From: Cryobacterium sp. Y82
Lineage (GTDB): Bacteria; Actinomycetota; Actinomycetes; Actinomycetales; Microbacteriaceae
DNA: 64,000 nucleotides
Direction: 5' to 3'
NCBI RefSeq assembly: GCF_002929495.1
Contig: NZ_PJJJ01000033.1
Span: 62,001-126,000 of the forward strand
The translations under genes and the position numbers were made by a program. Each line of letters begins with the position of its first letter. Position 1 is the stretch's first letter. Below, one piece after another: positions 35,230 to 42,833 of this stretch. The notes beneath the pieces were generated by a model, which was not told the origin of the DNA, did not search any database, and saw nothing but the letters and a program-made list of their open reading frames with translations.

Positions 35230-35245
35230 TTGCTCAGATGAGCGA
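35230..35245. promoter_or_regulatory. Possible operator GCTCAgaTGAGC in the ROK / SorC-type intergenic region
   Basis: The 12-bp dyad GCTCAGATGAGC (35232-35243), extended by TT and GA, sits in the divergent control region about 90 bp before the regulator start, with a TAAGCT -10 box downstream at 35284. It is a reasonable site for the SorC-type regulator, without proof. Confidence 0.4.
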
Positions 35246-35319
35246 TAATATCCACAGGTGTTGATTCGCTCGGCGGACCGCCCTAAGCTGGCGTCAAACG
35301 ATTGGACCGCGACCCCTAC

Positions 35320-36276
35320 ATGAGCGATACCGACGAACTCCTCTCTATCCGCGCTGCCGAGCTCTATTATGAAGAGAATCAGACGCAGGACGAGATCGGC
35401 GTGATTTTGCGCCTGACCCGCTGGAAGGTCGGCCGGTTGCTGGCGAGCGCGAAGGCAAACGGGTTCATCCGCATCGAGATCGTGCACCCCCGCGCGCGCC
35501 GTCTGCCGATCGAGCGGCGCCTCCGCGAATCGACCGGCCTCACCGATGCGATCGTTGTTTCCTCCGCAGGGGTGTCGAGTGAAGCCGAACTGCAGTCGCG
35601 CACCGCTCAGGCCGCCGCGGACTACCTCACGAGCCTGCGCCCGATTCCGCGCACCCTCGGTATCAGCTGGGGTCGTACCCTGCACGACGTGTCCCTGCAC
35701 CTGAAGGAGGGCTGGGCGCCGGGGGTGAATGTGGTTCAGATCAACGGTGGCGTCAGCCTGAACCAACGCACCGGCACCGCGGCATCCACTGCCGTGACCA
35801 TCGCCCACAAAGCCGATGGCTCGGCCACCCTGCTGCCGAGCCCCGCCATCTTCGAACGCCTCGAAACCAAGCAGGCGATGGAAGCCGACCGCACCGTCGC
35901 CGGGGTACTCGCCCTGGGCCGCAACGCGCAGGCCTACCTCTTCAGCGCCGGCCAGGCAGATGCGAATTCCGCCCTCGTTGACAGTGGTTACCTGACAGTG
36001 GAACAGATCGACGACCTCGTCGCGCGCGGCGCCGTCGGCGACGTAGTTGGTCGCTATATCGATGCAAACGGCCGCATCGTCGACCCCGAACTCAATGAAC
36101 GAACGGTCGGTATTCAGATCGACCAGTTGCGCCGCGCCCCGCTCACCATCGCAGTCATCTCCGGAAACAAAAAGCATGCCATCGCCCGCGCCGTCGTGCG
36201 CAACGGGCTGTGCACCGTGCTGGTGACCGACGAAGACACCGCGAACGCTCTGCTCCAGGAAAAGGACACCCCATGA
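35320..36276 (+). CDS. deoR: SorC/DeoR-type transcriptional regulator
   Basis: Sugar-responsive regulator of 318 residues. The N-terminal HTH is in AAELYYEENQTQDEIGVILRL and WKVGRLLASAKANGFIRI (about residues 12-52); the rest is the SorC-type sugar-phosphate-binding domain (VSSEAELQSRTAQAA, LGISWGRTLHDV, NGGVS, VDSGYLTVEQIDDL). It overlaps deoC by ATGA, so it is in the same operon and likely controls it, with deoxyribose 5-phosphate or its precursor as inducer. ATG 35320 is chosen because the SDTDELLSIRAAELYYEE helix starts there; a TTG at 35302 is possible. Confidence 0.88.
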   Translation: MSDTDELLSIRAAELYYEENQTQDEIGVILRLTRWKVGRLLASAKANGFIRIEIVHPRARRLPIERRLRESTGLTDAIVVSSAGVSSEAELQSRTAQAAADYLTSLRPIPRTLGISWGRTLHDVSLHLKEGWAPGVNVVQINGGVSLNQRTGTAASTAVTIAHKADGSATLLPSPAIFERLETKQAMEADRTVAGVLALGRNAQAYLFSAGQADANSALVDSGYLTVEQIDDLVARGAVGDVVGRYIDANGRIVDPELNERTVGIQIDQLRRAPLTIAVISGNKKHAIARAVVRNGLCTVLVTDEDTANALLQEKDTP

Positions 36277-37304
36277 CCCAAAGCCCTCTGGCCACCTACC
36301 AGCCTGAGCAGCGTGCCCTCGCGTTGATCGGCGGGGAGGCCACGGACACCAACCTGCGCCGGTACCTGCAGGGCATCCCCGGAATCGACGCCGTCGGCCT
36401 TGAAGCCCGCGCCGCCGACCTCGGCACCCGTTCGATCAAGACCAGTTCCAAACGCTGGGCGATCGACACCATCATCGGCCTAATCGACCTCACCACACTT
36501 GAGGGCGCCGACACGCCAGGCAAGGTGCGCTCGCTCGTGGCCAAGGCCCTTGTGCCCGACCCTGGCGACCCTGGCACACCCCGTGTCGCAGCGGTCTGCG
36601 TCTACGGCGACATGGTCGGCGCTGCGGTCACGGCGCTCGGCTCAGCCCACGCGGCGGCCGGTGAAACCGAGGGCAGCGGTGTTCAGGGGGTACGCGTCGC
36701 AGCGGTCGCGACCGCCTTCCCGAGCGGCCGCGCTTCCCTCGCGGTCAAACTCGCCGATGTGCGCGACGCGGTAGCGGCCGGCGCCGACGAAATCGACATG
36801 GTCATCGACCGTGGAGCGTTCCTGGCCGGCCGGTTCGGCCAGGTCTACGACGAGATCGTCGCCGTGAAAGAGGCCTGCCGCCGCGCCGACGGATCGATGG
36901 CCCACCTCAAGGTGATTCTCGAGACCGGCGAACTGAACACCTACGACAACGTGCGCCGGGCCAGCTGGCTGGCCATCCTGGCCGGAGGAGACTTCATCAA
37001 GACCTCCACCGGCAAGGTCGCCCCGGCCGCGACGCTGCCCGTGACGCTGTCGATGCTCGAGGTCGTTCGGGACTGGCACCGTCTCACCGGCGTGCGCATC
37101 GGCGTGAAGCCGGCCGGCGGCATCCGCACCTCCAAAGACGCCATCAAATACCTTGTGACGGTCGCCGAAACGGTGGGGGAGGAGTGGCTGACGCCGCACC
37201 TGTTCCGGTTCGGCGCCTCCAGCCTGCTGAACGACGTGCTGCTGCAGCGCCAGAAGATGACGACCGGTCACTACTCCGGCCCCGACTACGTGACGATTGA
37301 TTAG
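36273..37304 (+). CDS. deoC: Deoxyribose-phosphate aldolase
   Basis: Class I aldolase of 343 residues that splits 2-deoxyribose 5-phosphate into acetaldehyde and glyceraldehyde 3-phosphate. The Schiff-base lysine lies in GDFIKTSTGKVAPAAT and the second catalytic lysine in GVKPAGGIRT. The core (about residues 95-320) is preceded by a roughly 80-residue N-terminal extension that is common in actinobacterial DeoC. ATG 36273 overlaps the regulator stop; an earlier in-frame GTG at 36210 lies in the regulator gene and is rejected. The acetaldehyde formed would be oxidised by the next gene. Confidence 0.93.
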   Translation: MTQSPLATYQPEQRALALIGGEATDTNLRRYLQGIPGIDAVGLEARAADLGTRSIKTSSKRWAIDTIIGLIDLTTLEGADTPGKVRSLVAKALVPDPGDPGTPRVAAVCVYGDMVGAAVTALGSAHAAAGETEGSGVQGVRVAAVATAFPSGRASLAVKLADVRDAVAAGADEIDMVIDRGAFLAGRFGQVYDEIVAVKEACRRADGSMAHLKVILETGELNTYDNVRRASWLAILAGGDFIKTSTGKVAPAATLPVTLSMLEVVRDWHRLTGVRIGVKPAGGIRTSKDAIKYLVTVAETVGEEWLTPHLFRFGASSLLNDVLLQRQKMTTGHYSGPDYVTID

Positions 37305-37313
37305 GGAACGACC

Positions 37314-38861
37314 ATGAAATTTCTTGACTACGCCCCGGCCCCCGAGTCGCAGGCCCTGCTGAGCCTCAAAAGCGATTACGGTTTGTTCATCAACGGCGAC
37401 TTCACGGCCGGCCGCGGAACCCCGTTTCAGACCATCAACCCGGCCACCGAACAGCAGATCGCGATGATCGCCACCGCCAATGAAGCGGATGTCGACGACG
37501 CCGTCGCCGCCGCCCGCCACGCCTACGACGGGGTCTGGTCCCGGCTCTCCGGCAGCGACCGCGGCAAGTACCTGTTTCGCATCGCCCGCCTGGTGCAGGA
37601 ACGCGCCCGCGAACTGGCCGTCGCGGAAACCCTCGACAACGGCAAGCCGATCAAGGAAACCCGCGACGTCGACATTCCCCTCGTTGCGGCCTGGTTCTTC
37701 TACTACGCCGGCTGGGCAGACAAGCTCGACCACGCGGGAGTTGGACCCAACCCAGCCTCCCTCGGCGTCGCCGCCCAGGTCATTCCGTGGAATTTTCCGC
37801 TCATGATGCTGGCCTGGAAGATTGCCCCTGCGCTTGCCGCCGGCAACACCGTCGTGCTCAAGCCTGCCGAAACCACCTCGCTCACCGCGCTGCTGTTCGC
37901 CGAGATCCTGCAGCAGGCCGACCTGCCGGCCGGTGTCGTGAACATCATCACCGGCGACGGAAGTACGGGAGCGACCCTCGTCAACCACCCGGGCGTGAAC
38001 AAGGTCGCGTTCACCGGTTCGACCGCGGTCGGCCGGGCCATTGCCCGTTCCGTCGCCGGAACCGACAAAAAGCTCAGCCTCGAACTCGGCGGCAAGGGTG
38101 CCAACATTGTTTTCGATGACGCCCCGATCGACCAGGCCGTCGAGGGAATCGTGCGCGGCATCTTCTTCAACCAGGGCCATGTCTGCTGCGCCGGCAGTCG
38201 CCTGCTGGTGCAGGAAAGCATCCACGACGACGTCATCGACCGGCTCAAGCGCCGGATGCAGACGCTTCGGCTGGGCGATCCCCTCGATAAGAACACCGAC
38301 ATCGGCGCCATCAACAGTGCCGAACAACTCGCTCGCATTCGTGAGCTGTCCGACCTCGGAGAGCAGGAGGGCGCCGAACGTTGGAGCGCCGATTGTGTCA
38401 TCCCCGAAAACGGGTTCTGGTTCGCGCCGACCATTTTCACGAACGTCTCGACCAGCCACCGCATCGCCCGTGACGAGATCTTCGGCCCGGTGCTTTCCGT
38501 GCTCACCTTCCGCACCCCGGCTGAGGCCATCGCAAAGGCGAACAACACCCCCTACGGCCTCTCGGCCGGAATCTGGAGCGATAAGGGCAGCCGCATTCTC
38601 GCCGTCGCCGACAAGCTGCGTGCCGGCGTGATTTGGGCGAACACCTTTAACCAGTTCGATCCGTCGAGCCCTTTCGGCGGCTATAAGGAGAGCGGCTATG
38701 GCCGCGAAGGAGGCCGCCATGGCCTTGCCGCGTACCTGAAGCCTGCCGTGCGCACCGGCTCGCGGTCGATCGCCGCCGCCGACCACCGGACGCTGTCCGT
38801 TTCCAAGAAGTCCGCATCCGCCGGCAAGAAGTCCGCATCCGCAGAGAAGGCCGCCAAGTGA
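37314..38861 (+). CDS. Aldehyde dehydrogenase (acetaldehyde-type)
   Basis: NAD(P)-dependent ALDH of 515 residues. NAD-binding region IPWNFPLMMLAWKIAPAL and GSTAVGRAIARSV; catalytic glutamate in SLELGGKGANIVF; nucleophile cysteine in FNQGHVCCAGSRLLV. A lysine/alanine-rich tail of about 25 residues (KKSASAGKKSASAEKAAK) extends beyond the family end. Being 9 bp after deoC, it most likely oxidises the acetaldehyde released by the aldolase to acetate. It overlaps the following short ALDH gene by 4 bp. Confidence 0.92.
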   Translation: MKFLDYAPAPESQALLSLKSDYGLFINGDFTAGRGTPFQTINPATEQQIAMIATANEADVDDAVAAARHAYDGVWSRLSGSDRGKYLFRIARLVQERARELAVAETLDNGKPIKETRDVDIPLVAAWFFYYAGWADKLDHAGVGPNPASLGVAAQVIPWNFPLMMLAWKIAPALAAGNTVVLKPAETTSLTALLFAEILQQADLPAGVVNIITGDGSTGATLVNHPGVNKVAFTGSTAVGRAIARSVAGTDKKLSLELGGKGANIVFDDAPIDQAVEGIVRGIFFNQGHVCCAGSRLLVQESIHDDVIDRLKRRMQTLRLGDPLDKNTDIGAINSAEQLARIRELSDLGEQEGAERWSADCVIPENGFWFAPTIFTNVSTSHRIARDEIFGPVLSVLTFRTPAEAIAKANNTPYGLSAGIWSDKGSRILAVADKLRAGVIWANTFNQFDPSSPFGGYKESGYGREGGRHGLAAYLKPAVRTGSRSIAAADHRTLSVSKKSASAGKKSASAEKAAK

Positions 38862-39721
38862 ACCGCCTCGCCATTCCTAAAACGTACAAGCTCTACATCG
38901 GCGGTAAGTTTCCACGCAGCGAATCGGGCCGCGTCTACGAGGTGCTCTCGCACACGGGCGACTTTCTCGCTAACGCCGCCAAAGGCAGCCGCAAGGATGC
39001 CCGTGACGCGGTCGTCGCCGCCCGGAACGCGCTCGGTGGCTGGGCCGGCGCCACGGCCTACAACCGCGGCCAAGTGCTGTACCGCATCGCTGAACTGCTC
39101 GAGGGTCGCCGGGCGCAGTTCATCGCCGAAATTATGAGCTGCGAGGGCGTCAACGCCGCCGTCGCGAGCGCTCAGGTCGACGAGGCCATCGATCGCTGGG
39201 TCTGGTACGCCGGCTGGGCCGACAAATACGTGCAGGTCGCCGGCAACGCCAACCCGGTTTCCGGCCCGTTCTTCAACCTTTCCGTACCCGAACCGACGGG
39301 TGTCGTCGCGATCATCGCGCCGCAGGGCACCGAATCCCTGCTCGGTCTGGTCAGCGCGATCGCGCCAGCCCTCGTCGCCGGCAACACCGTCGTCGTCGTC
39401 GCCAACGAGAACGCTCCGCTCTCAGCGATCAGCCTGGCCGAGGTGCTCGCCACGAGCGACGTACCCGGCGGTGTCGTCAATATCGTCACCGGTTCGCCGA
39501 CCGAGATCGCGCCCTGGCTGGCCACCCATGCCGACGTCAACGCTCTCGACCTCGTCGGTGCCGGCGACCTCGACTGGGTGGAGCTGCAGATCAGCGCCGC
39601 CGACACGCTCAAGCGGGTGCTCCCGCCCGAGACCGGCGCGGATGCTGCCGCACCGGCATTGAATCGCATCCTTGCCTTCACCGAAGTGAAGACGGTGTGG
39701 CACACCAAAGCTATTCTCTGA
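38858..39721 (+). CDS. Truncated aldehyde dehydrogenase lacking the catalytic cysteine domain
   Basis: A 287-residue ALDH-like protein matching only the N-terminal NAD-binding part of the family: KTYKLYIGGKFPRSESGR, RGQVLYRIAELLEGRRAQF, VAIIAPQGTESLLGLV, SAIAPALVAGNTVVV. It has neither the LELGGK glutamate motif nor the cysteine motif; from about residue 230 it becomes a different sequence ending KTVWHTKAIL. It overlaps the full-length ALDH gene (GTGA), so both are made together. Inference: a regulatory or structural partner rather than an independent enzyme. Confidence 0.8.
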   Translation: MNRLAIPKTYKLYIGGKFPRSESGRVYEVLSHTGDFLANAAKGSRKDARDAVVAARNALGGWAGATAYNRGQVLYRIAELLEGRRAQFIAEIMSCEGVNAAVASAQVDEAIDRWVWYAGWADKYVQVAGNANPVSGPFFNLSVPEPTGVVAIIAPQGTESLLGLVSAIAPALVAGNTVVVVANENAPLSAISLAEVLATSDVPGGVVNIVTGSPTEIAPWLATHADVNALDLVGAGDLDWVELQISAADTLKRVLPPETGADAAAPALNRILAFTEVKTVWHTKAIL

Positions 39722-39780
39722 CCTGCCACGCTCTGACCCGGTTCGGGGCATCCACTCAGGGCCGGGCCAGCGGGACGCGA

Positions 39781-39786
39781 TAAACT
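39781..39786 (+). promoter_or_regulatory. -10 box (TAAACT) for the SDR/DUF2867 gene
   Basis: TAAACT, seven bases (CCGCCCC), then ATG 39794; leaderless-type spacing. Confidence 0.5.
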
Positions 39787-39793
39787 CCGCCCC

Positions 39794-41314
39794 ATGACCT
39801 TACGCAGAGCACTTGTCACGGGCGCTACGGGCTACATCGGCGGACGCCTCGTTCCCAAACTCTTGGAGGCCGGCTTCACGGTGCGGGTGCTCGTGCGCAC
39901 GCCGTCCAAACTGCGCGATGTGCCCTGGGTCGATCAGGTGGAGGTCGTGCAGGGTGACCTCGGCGACCTGACCTCGGTGCGGCGCGCCTGCGCCGACATC
40001 GACGTGCTCTACTACCTTGTGCACTCTATGGGCGCGGCCGGTGACTTCGAGGAAACCGAGCACCTGGCAGCCGAGAACGTCGCCCACGCTGCGGCCGAAG
40101 CCAACGTTCAGCGCATCGTCTACCTCGGCGGTCTGCACCCCGACACCGACACGCTCTCGGCCCACCTGCACTCCCGCAGGGAGGTTGGTCGCATCCTGCT
40201 CGACAGCGGGGTACCGACCATCGCGTTCCAGGCCGGCGTCGTCATCGGTTCCGGCTCGACCTCGTTCGAGATGATCCGCCACCTTACCGACGTGCTGCCG
40301 TACATGCCAGCGCCCAAATGGGTACGCAACAAGATCCAGCCGATCGCCGTGCGCGACGTGCTGTACTACCTGCAGGCCGCGGCCAACCTGGCGCCCGACG
40401 TGAACCGCACGTTCGACATCGGCGGCCCCGACGTGCTGCGCTACGGCCAGATGATGAACGGCTACGCCCTCGAGGCCGGCCTCAAACAGCGGGCGATCGC
40501 CGCGCTGCCCGTGCTGACCCCGTGGCTGGCGTCGCAGTGGGTGAACCTGGTCACGCCGATTCCGCGCAATCTCGCCATCCCCATCATCGCCTCGCTGCAA
40601 TACGACTGCGTCGTGCACGAGAGCGACATCGACGAGTACATCCCCAAGCCGGAGGGCGGGCTAACCGGCTATCGACGGGCGGTGCGCCTGGCGCTCGGCC
40701 GCATGCGTAACGGTGACGTCGAAACCAGCTGGCGTAACTCGTCGATCGAGGGTGCGTCGAGCAACCCGCTGCCCAGTGACCCGGACTGGTCCGGCCACGC
40801 CTTCTACACCGACCTGCGTGAAAAGACGACCCCCGCAGCGCCCGAGGCACTGTGGCGAGTGATTGAGAGCATTGGCGGCGAAAACGGGTGGTACTCCTTT
40901 CCGCTCGCCTGGGCGGTGCGCGGCCTGATGGACAAGGCGGTGGGCGGTGTCGGACTGCGCCGCGGCCGCCGCAACCCAGACCACCTGCACACGGGTGAAG
41001 TACTCGACTTCTGGCGCGTCGAGCAGATCGACCACGGCAGCTTCCTGAGGTTGCGCGCTGAGATGCGGGTACCCGGGCGGGCCTGGCTGGAAATGAGCGT
41101 CACCCCGACGGATGCCGGCGGCTCGCTCTACCGGCAGCGCGCAGTGTTCTTTCCCCGCGGCCTCGGCGGTCGGCTGTATTGGGCGGCGATCCTGCCGTTC
41201 CATGGCATCATCTTTGAGGGCATGGCCACCCGCATCACGGCGACGGCCGCGGCGGAACGCGAAACCGAGGCGGAGTATCCGCTCGGGACGGTGTCGCGCT
41301 CTCAGGACGCGTGA
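39794..41314 (+). CDS. NAD(P)-binding SDR-type protein with C-terminal DUF2867-like domain
   Basis: Atypical SDR fused to another domain, 506 residues. The N-terminal Rossmann fold (RALVTGATGYIGGRLVPKL, VVQGDLGDLTSV, LVHSMGAAGDF, VVIGSGSTSFEMIRHL) is followed by a DUF2867-like part from about residue 340 (LRRGRRNPDHLHTGEVLDFW, RLRAEMRVPGRAWLE, GRLYWAAILPFHGIIF). The combination is known in actinobacteria, but its substrate is not. It stands as a single-gene unit. Confidence 0.85.
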   Translation: MTLRRALVTGATGYIGGRLVPKLLEAGFTVRVLVRTPSKLRDVPWVDQVEVVQGDLGDLTSVRRACADIDVLYYLVHSMGAAGDFEETEHLAAENVAHAAAEANVQRIVYLGGLHPDTDTLSAHLHSRREVGRILLDSGVPTIAFQAGVVIGSGSTSFEMIRHLTDVLPYMPAPKWVRNKIQPIAVRDVLYYLQAAANLAPDVNRTFDIGGPDVLRYGQMMNGYALEAGLKQRAIAALPVLTPWLASQWVNLVTPIPRNLAIPIIASLQYDCVVHESDIDEYIPKPEGGLTGYRRAVRLALGRMRNGDVETSWRNSSIEGASSNPLPSDPDWSGHAFYTDLREKTTPAAPEALWRVIESIGGENGWYSFPLAWAVRGLMDKAVGGVGLRRGRRNPDHLHTGEVLDFWRVEQIDHGSFLRLRAEMRVPGRAWLEMSVTPTDAGGSLYRQRAVFFPRGLGGRLYWAAILPFHGIIFEGMATRITATAAAERETEAEYPLGTVSRSQDA

Positions 41315-41400
41315 CCCGGGGGTAGAACGTGCGTATCATCTGAGAATTCTGGTCGCTCGACCCGATTCGGGGCATGATGGTTTACGAGTAGGAGGTCACT

Positions 41401-41961
41401 ATGTCAGTTTCCCTCGCCTTTTTGGGTGACGGCCTCGTGTCGGGCGGTCAGTGGGACGAATGGTTCCCCGAGCACGTCGTGCACAATCTGGCCTCGAGCG
41501 GCAACTCCACCGACGAGGTGCTTTTGCAGCTTGATCAGGTCATAGAACTGCGGCCCGATGCCATCGTGATCGGGGTAGGAACCAATGATCTCGGCTGGCG
41601 CAGGTCCGACGAATACGTTGTGCGCAATCTGGAAACCATTCTGCACACGCTACGGCGCGCTCTGCCGGACACCCGCATCATGGTGCAGTCCGTTCTGCCA
41701 CGTGACCGGGCTTTTGCCGCGACAATCCGCTCCATCAATCGTCATATCTGGCAGTACGCTCCCACCCAGCACGTGCAATACCTCGATCTCTGGCCAGCCC
41801 TCGCCCTGCCTGACGGCGAACTCGACCCTGTTCTGGGCATCGACCGCCTGCATCTAAACCCAGCCGGTTACGCTGCCTGGCTGGCCGAGTTGAAGCCGGG
41901 GCTGGAGATGTTGTTTGAACGCCCGCCATCGACGACGTCGATTCCCATTCAGCACGCCTGA
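41401..41961 (+). CDS. SGNH/GDSL-type hydrolase
   Basis: Lipase or esterase of the SGNH fold, 186 residues. Block I is FLGDGLVSGG (serine replaced in the usual GDS by GDG, noted below), block III GVGTNDLGW, and block V DRLHLNPAGY with the histidine. The GDS serine position therefore reads GDG-L-V-S: the nucleophile may be the serine three residues later, or the protein is inactive; I cannot decide. No signal peptide is visible. A strong AGGAGGT ribosome site precedes ATG 41401. Confidence 0.75.
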   Translation: MSVSLAFLGDGLVSGGQWDEWFPEHVVHNLASSGNSTDEVLLQLDQVIELRPDAIVIGVGTNDLGWRRSDEYVVRNLETILHTLRRALPDTRIMVQSVLPRDRAFAATIRSINRHIWQYAPTQHVQYLDLWPALALPDGELDPVLGIDRLHLNPAGYAAWLAELKPGLEMLFERPPSTTSIPIQHA

Positions 41962-42004
41962 AGACCCAGCACGCAAACCCGGCAGGGGCCAGCTGCGCGC
42001 TCGG

Positions 42005-42010
42005 TAGAAT
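42005..42010 (+). promoter_or_regulatory. -10 box (TAGAAT) of a leaderless small ORF
   Basis: TAGAAT, a six-base gap (AGATCC), then ATG 42017 with no ribosome site; it matches the many leaderless promoters in this window. Confidence 0.6.
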
Positions 42011-42016
42011 AGATCC

Positions 42017-42166
42017 ATGTTCTGCTCTGCCCGCCCCGCACGTATCTTTACTCTCTGTGTCAGCTCCCCTCCGGCGGCCGCGACAGCATCGGGCCCAAGA
42101 AGCTCCATGAGTTCCGGCAGCGGCTTCTCTGGCAGCGATTTGTCCAGAAGTGGCAGTGGCGTCTGA
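42017..42166 (+). CDS. Leaderless 49-residue small ORF coupled to the next gene
   Basis: Begins MFCSARPARIFTLCVSSPPA and contains two cysteines early, then an S/G-rich tail. The stop TGA (42164-42166) shares its last base with ATG 42166 of the membrane-protein gene (TGATG), so ribosomes leaving this ORF can restart at once. No homologue is recognised. It could be a leader peptide controlling the downstream gene or simply an expressed small protein. Below the size that usual ORF listings include. Confidence 0.5.
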   Translation: MFCSARPARIFTLCVSSPPAAATASGPRSSMSSGSGFSGSDLSRSGSGV

Positions 42167-42513
42167 TGGGACGTGTAATGGGCACTCCAGCCGCACCGAC
42201 ATTCACCCGCGCGGCTCTCGCGCCGGGCCTTTTGGGAGCCATCGTTCTGCTCGCCGGATTGGCGCTTCTTGACGATGAGAGTTTCATTATCATCCGTTAC
42301 GCGGTCAGCATTCTGGCCCTTATTATCTGTGTCTTCGTGATTCAGGCGCGTTCCTGGTACTGGCTGGTCGGTCTCGTTCCGATGGCCGTACTGTGGAACC
42401 CGGTCGTCATTATTGACCTCAGCGGTCAGGGCTGGGTTTCGGCACAATTCATCGGGGCGATCATTTTCATTGTGGTCGGTCTGCGCACTAAAGTGCCGGT
42501 TCGCAAGGACTGA
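42166..42513 (+). CDS. Small membrane protein (DUF6804-like), unknown function
   Basis: Protein of 115 residues with three to four membrane segments: LLGAIVLLAGLALL, IIRYAVSILALIICVFVI, WLVGLVPMAVLWNPVVIID and FIGAIIFIVVGL. The stretch WYWLVGLVPMAVLWNPV is a recognisable mark of small bacterial membrane proteins of this type, for which no function is known. A second start at ATG 42178 is possible; ATG 42166 is chosen because of the TGATG junction with the leaderless small ORF. Confidence 0.65.
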   Translation: MGRVMGTPAAPTFTRAALAPGLLGAIVLLAGLALLDDESFIIIRYAVSILALIICVFVIQARSWYWLVGLVPMAVLWNPVVIIDLSGQGWVSAQFIGAIIFIVVGLRTKVPVRKD

Positions 42514-42833
42514 ACGTCGGGCGTAGACTACTACCGCGTTGAGAGAACTCGGGTCAGGTCTCTACTGTGCGCTCGTATGCGGTGGAATTTTTTCGTAAAA
42601 TCAATGTCTTGACATCGTTGATTTGATGGCACCGGCGCTGCGACAGCATCCGCTTGACTTTGAGTCTGGCGTCAGATCGCGACCCGTGCCGCGTTTCGTG
42701 AATCGAATGTTCCTGCACACCATAAAACGATTTGCGCAAACGCAGCGTTCCGGTAACACCAAAATGACCGTGACCGGAACGCGTGGACAGGTACAGCCGG
42801 TACCCGTACCGTGCTGCTTCGAAGTGGAGAACA
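42514..42833 (+). promoter_or_regulatory. 320-bp intergenic control region with two dyads upstream of the SNF2 helicase
   Basis: No gene is apparent. Two structures stand out: a nested dyad AAATCAA...TTGATTT (arms 42598-42604 and 42618-42624) with an inner TGTCttGACA; and a 9-bp stem CGTTCCGGT/ACCGGAACG (arms 42746-42754 and 42773-42781) that ends 52 bp before the helicase start and would fold in the 5' leader. The first has AT-rich character unlike the flanks. One octamer GCATCCGC is at 42646-42653. Confidence 0.45.

Noticed and set aside
36642..38786. 714-codon minus-strand open frame opposite deoC and the ALDH gene
   Set aside because: Complete overlap with two well-supported genes; no recognisable protein features.
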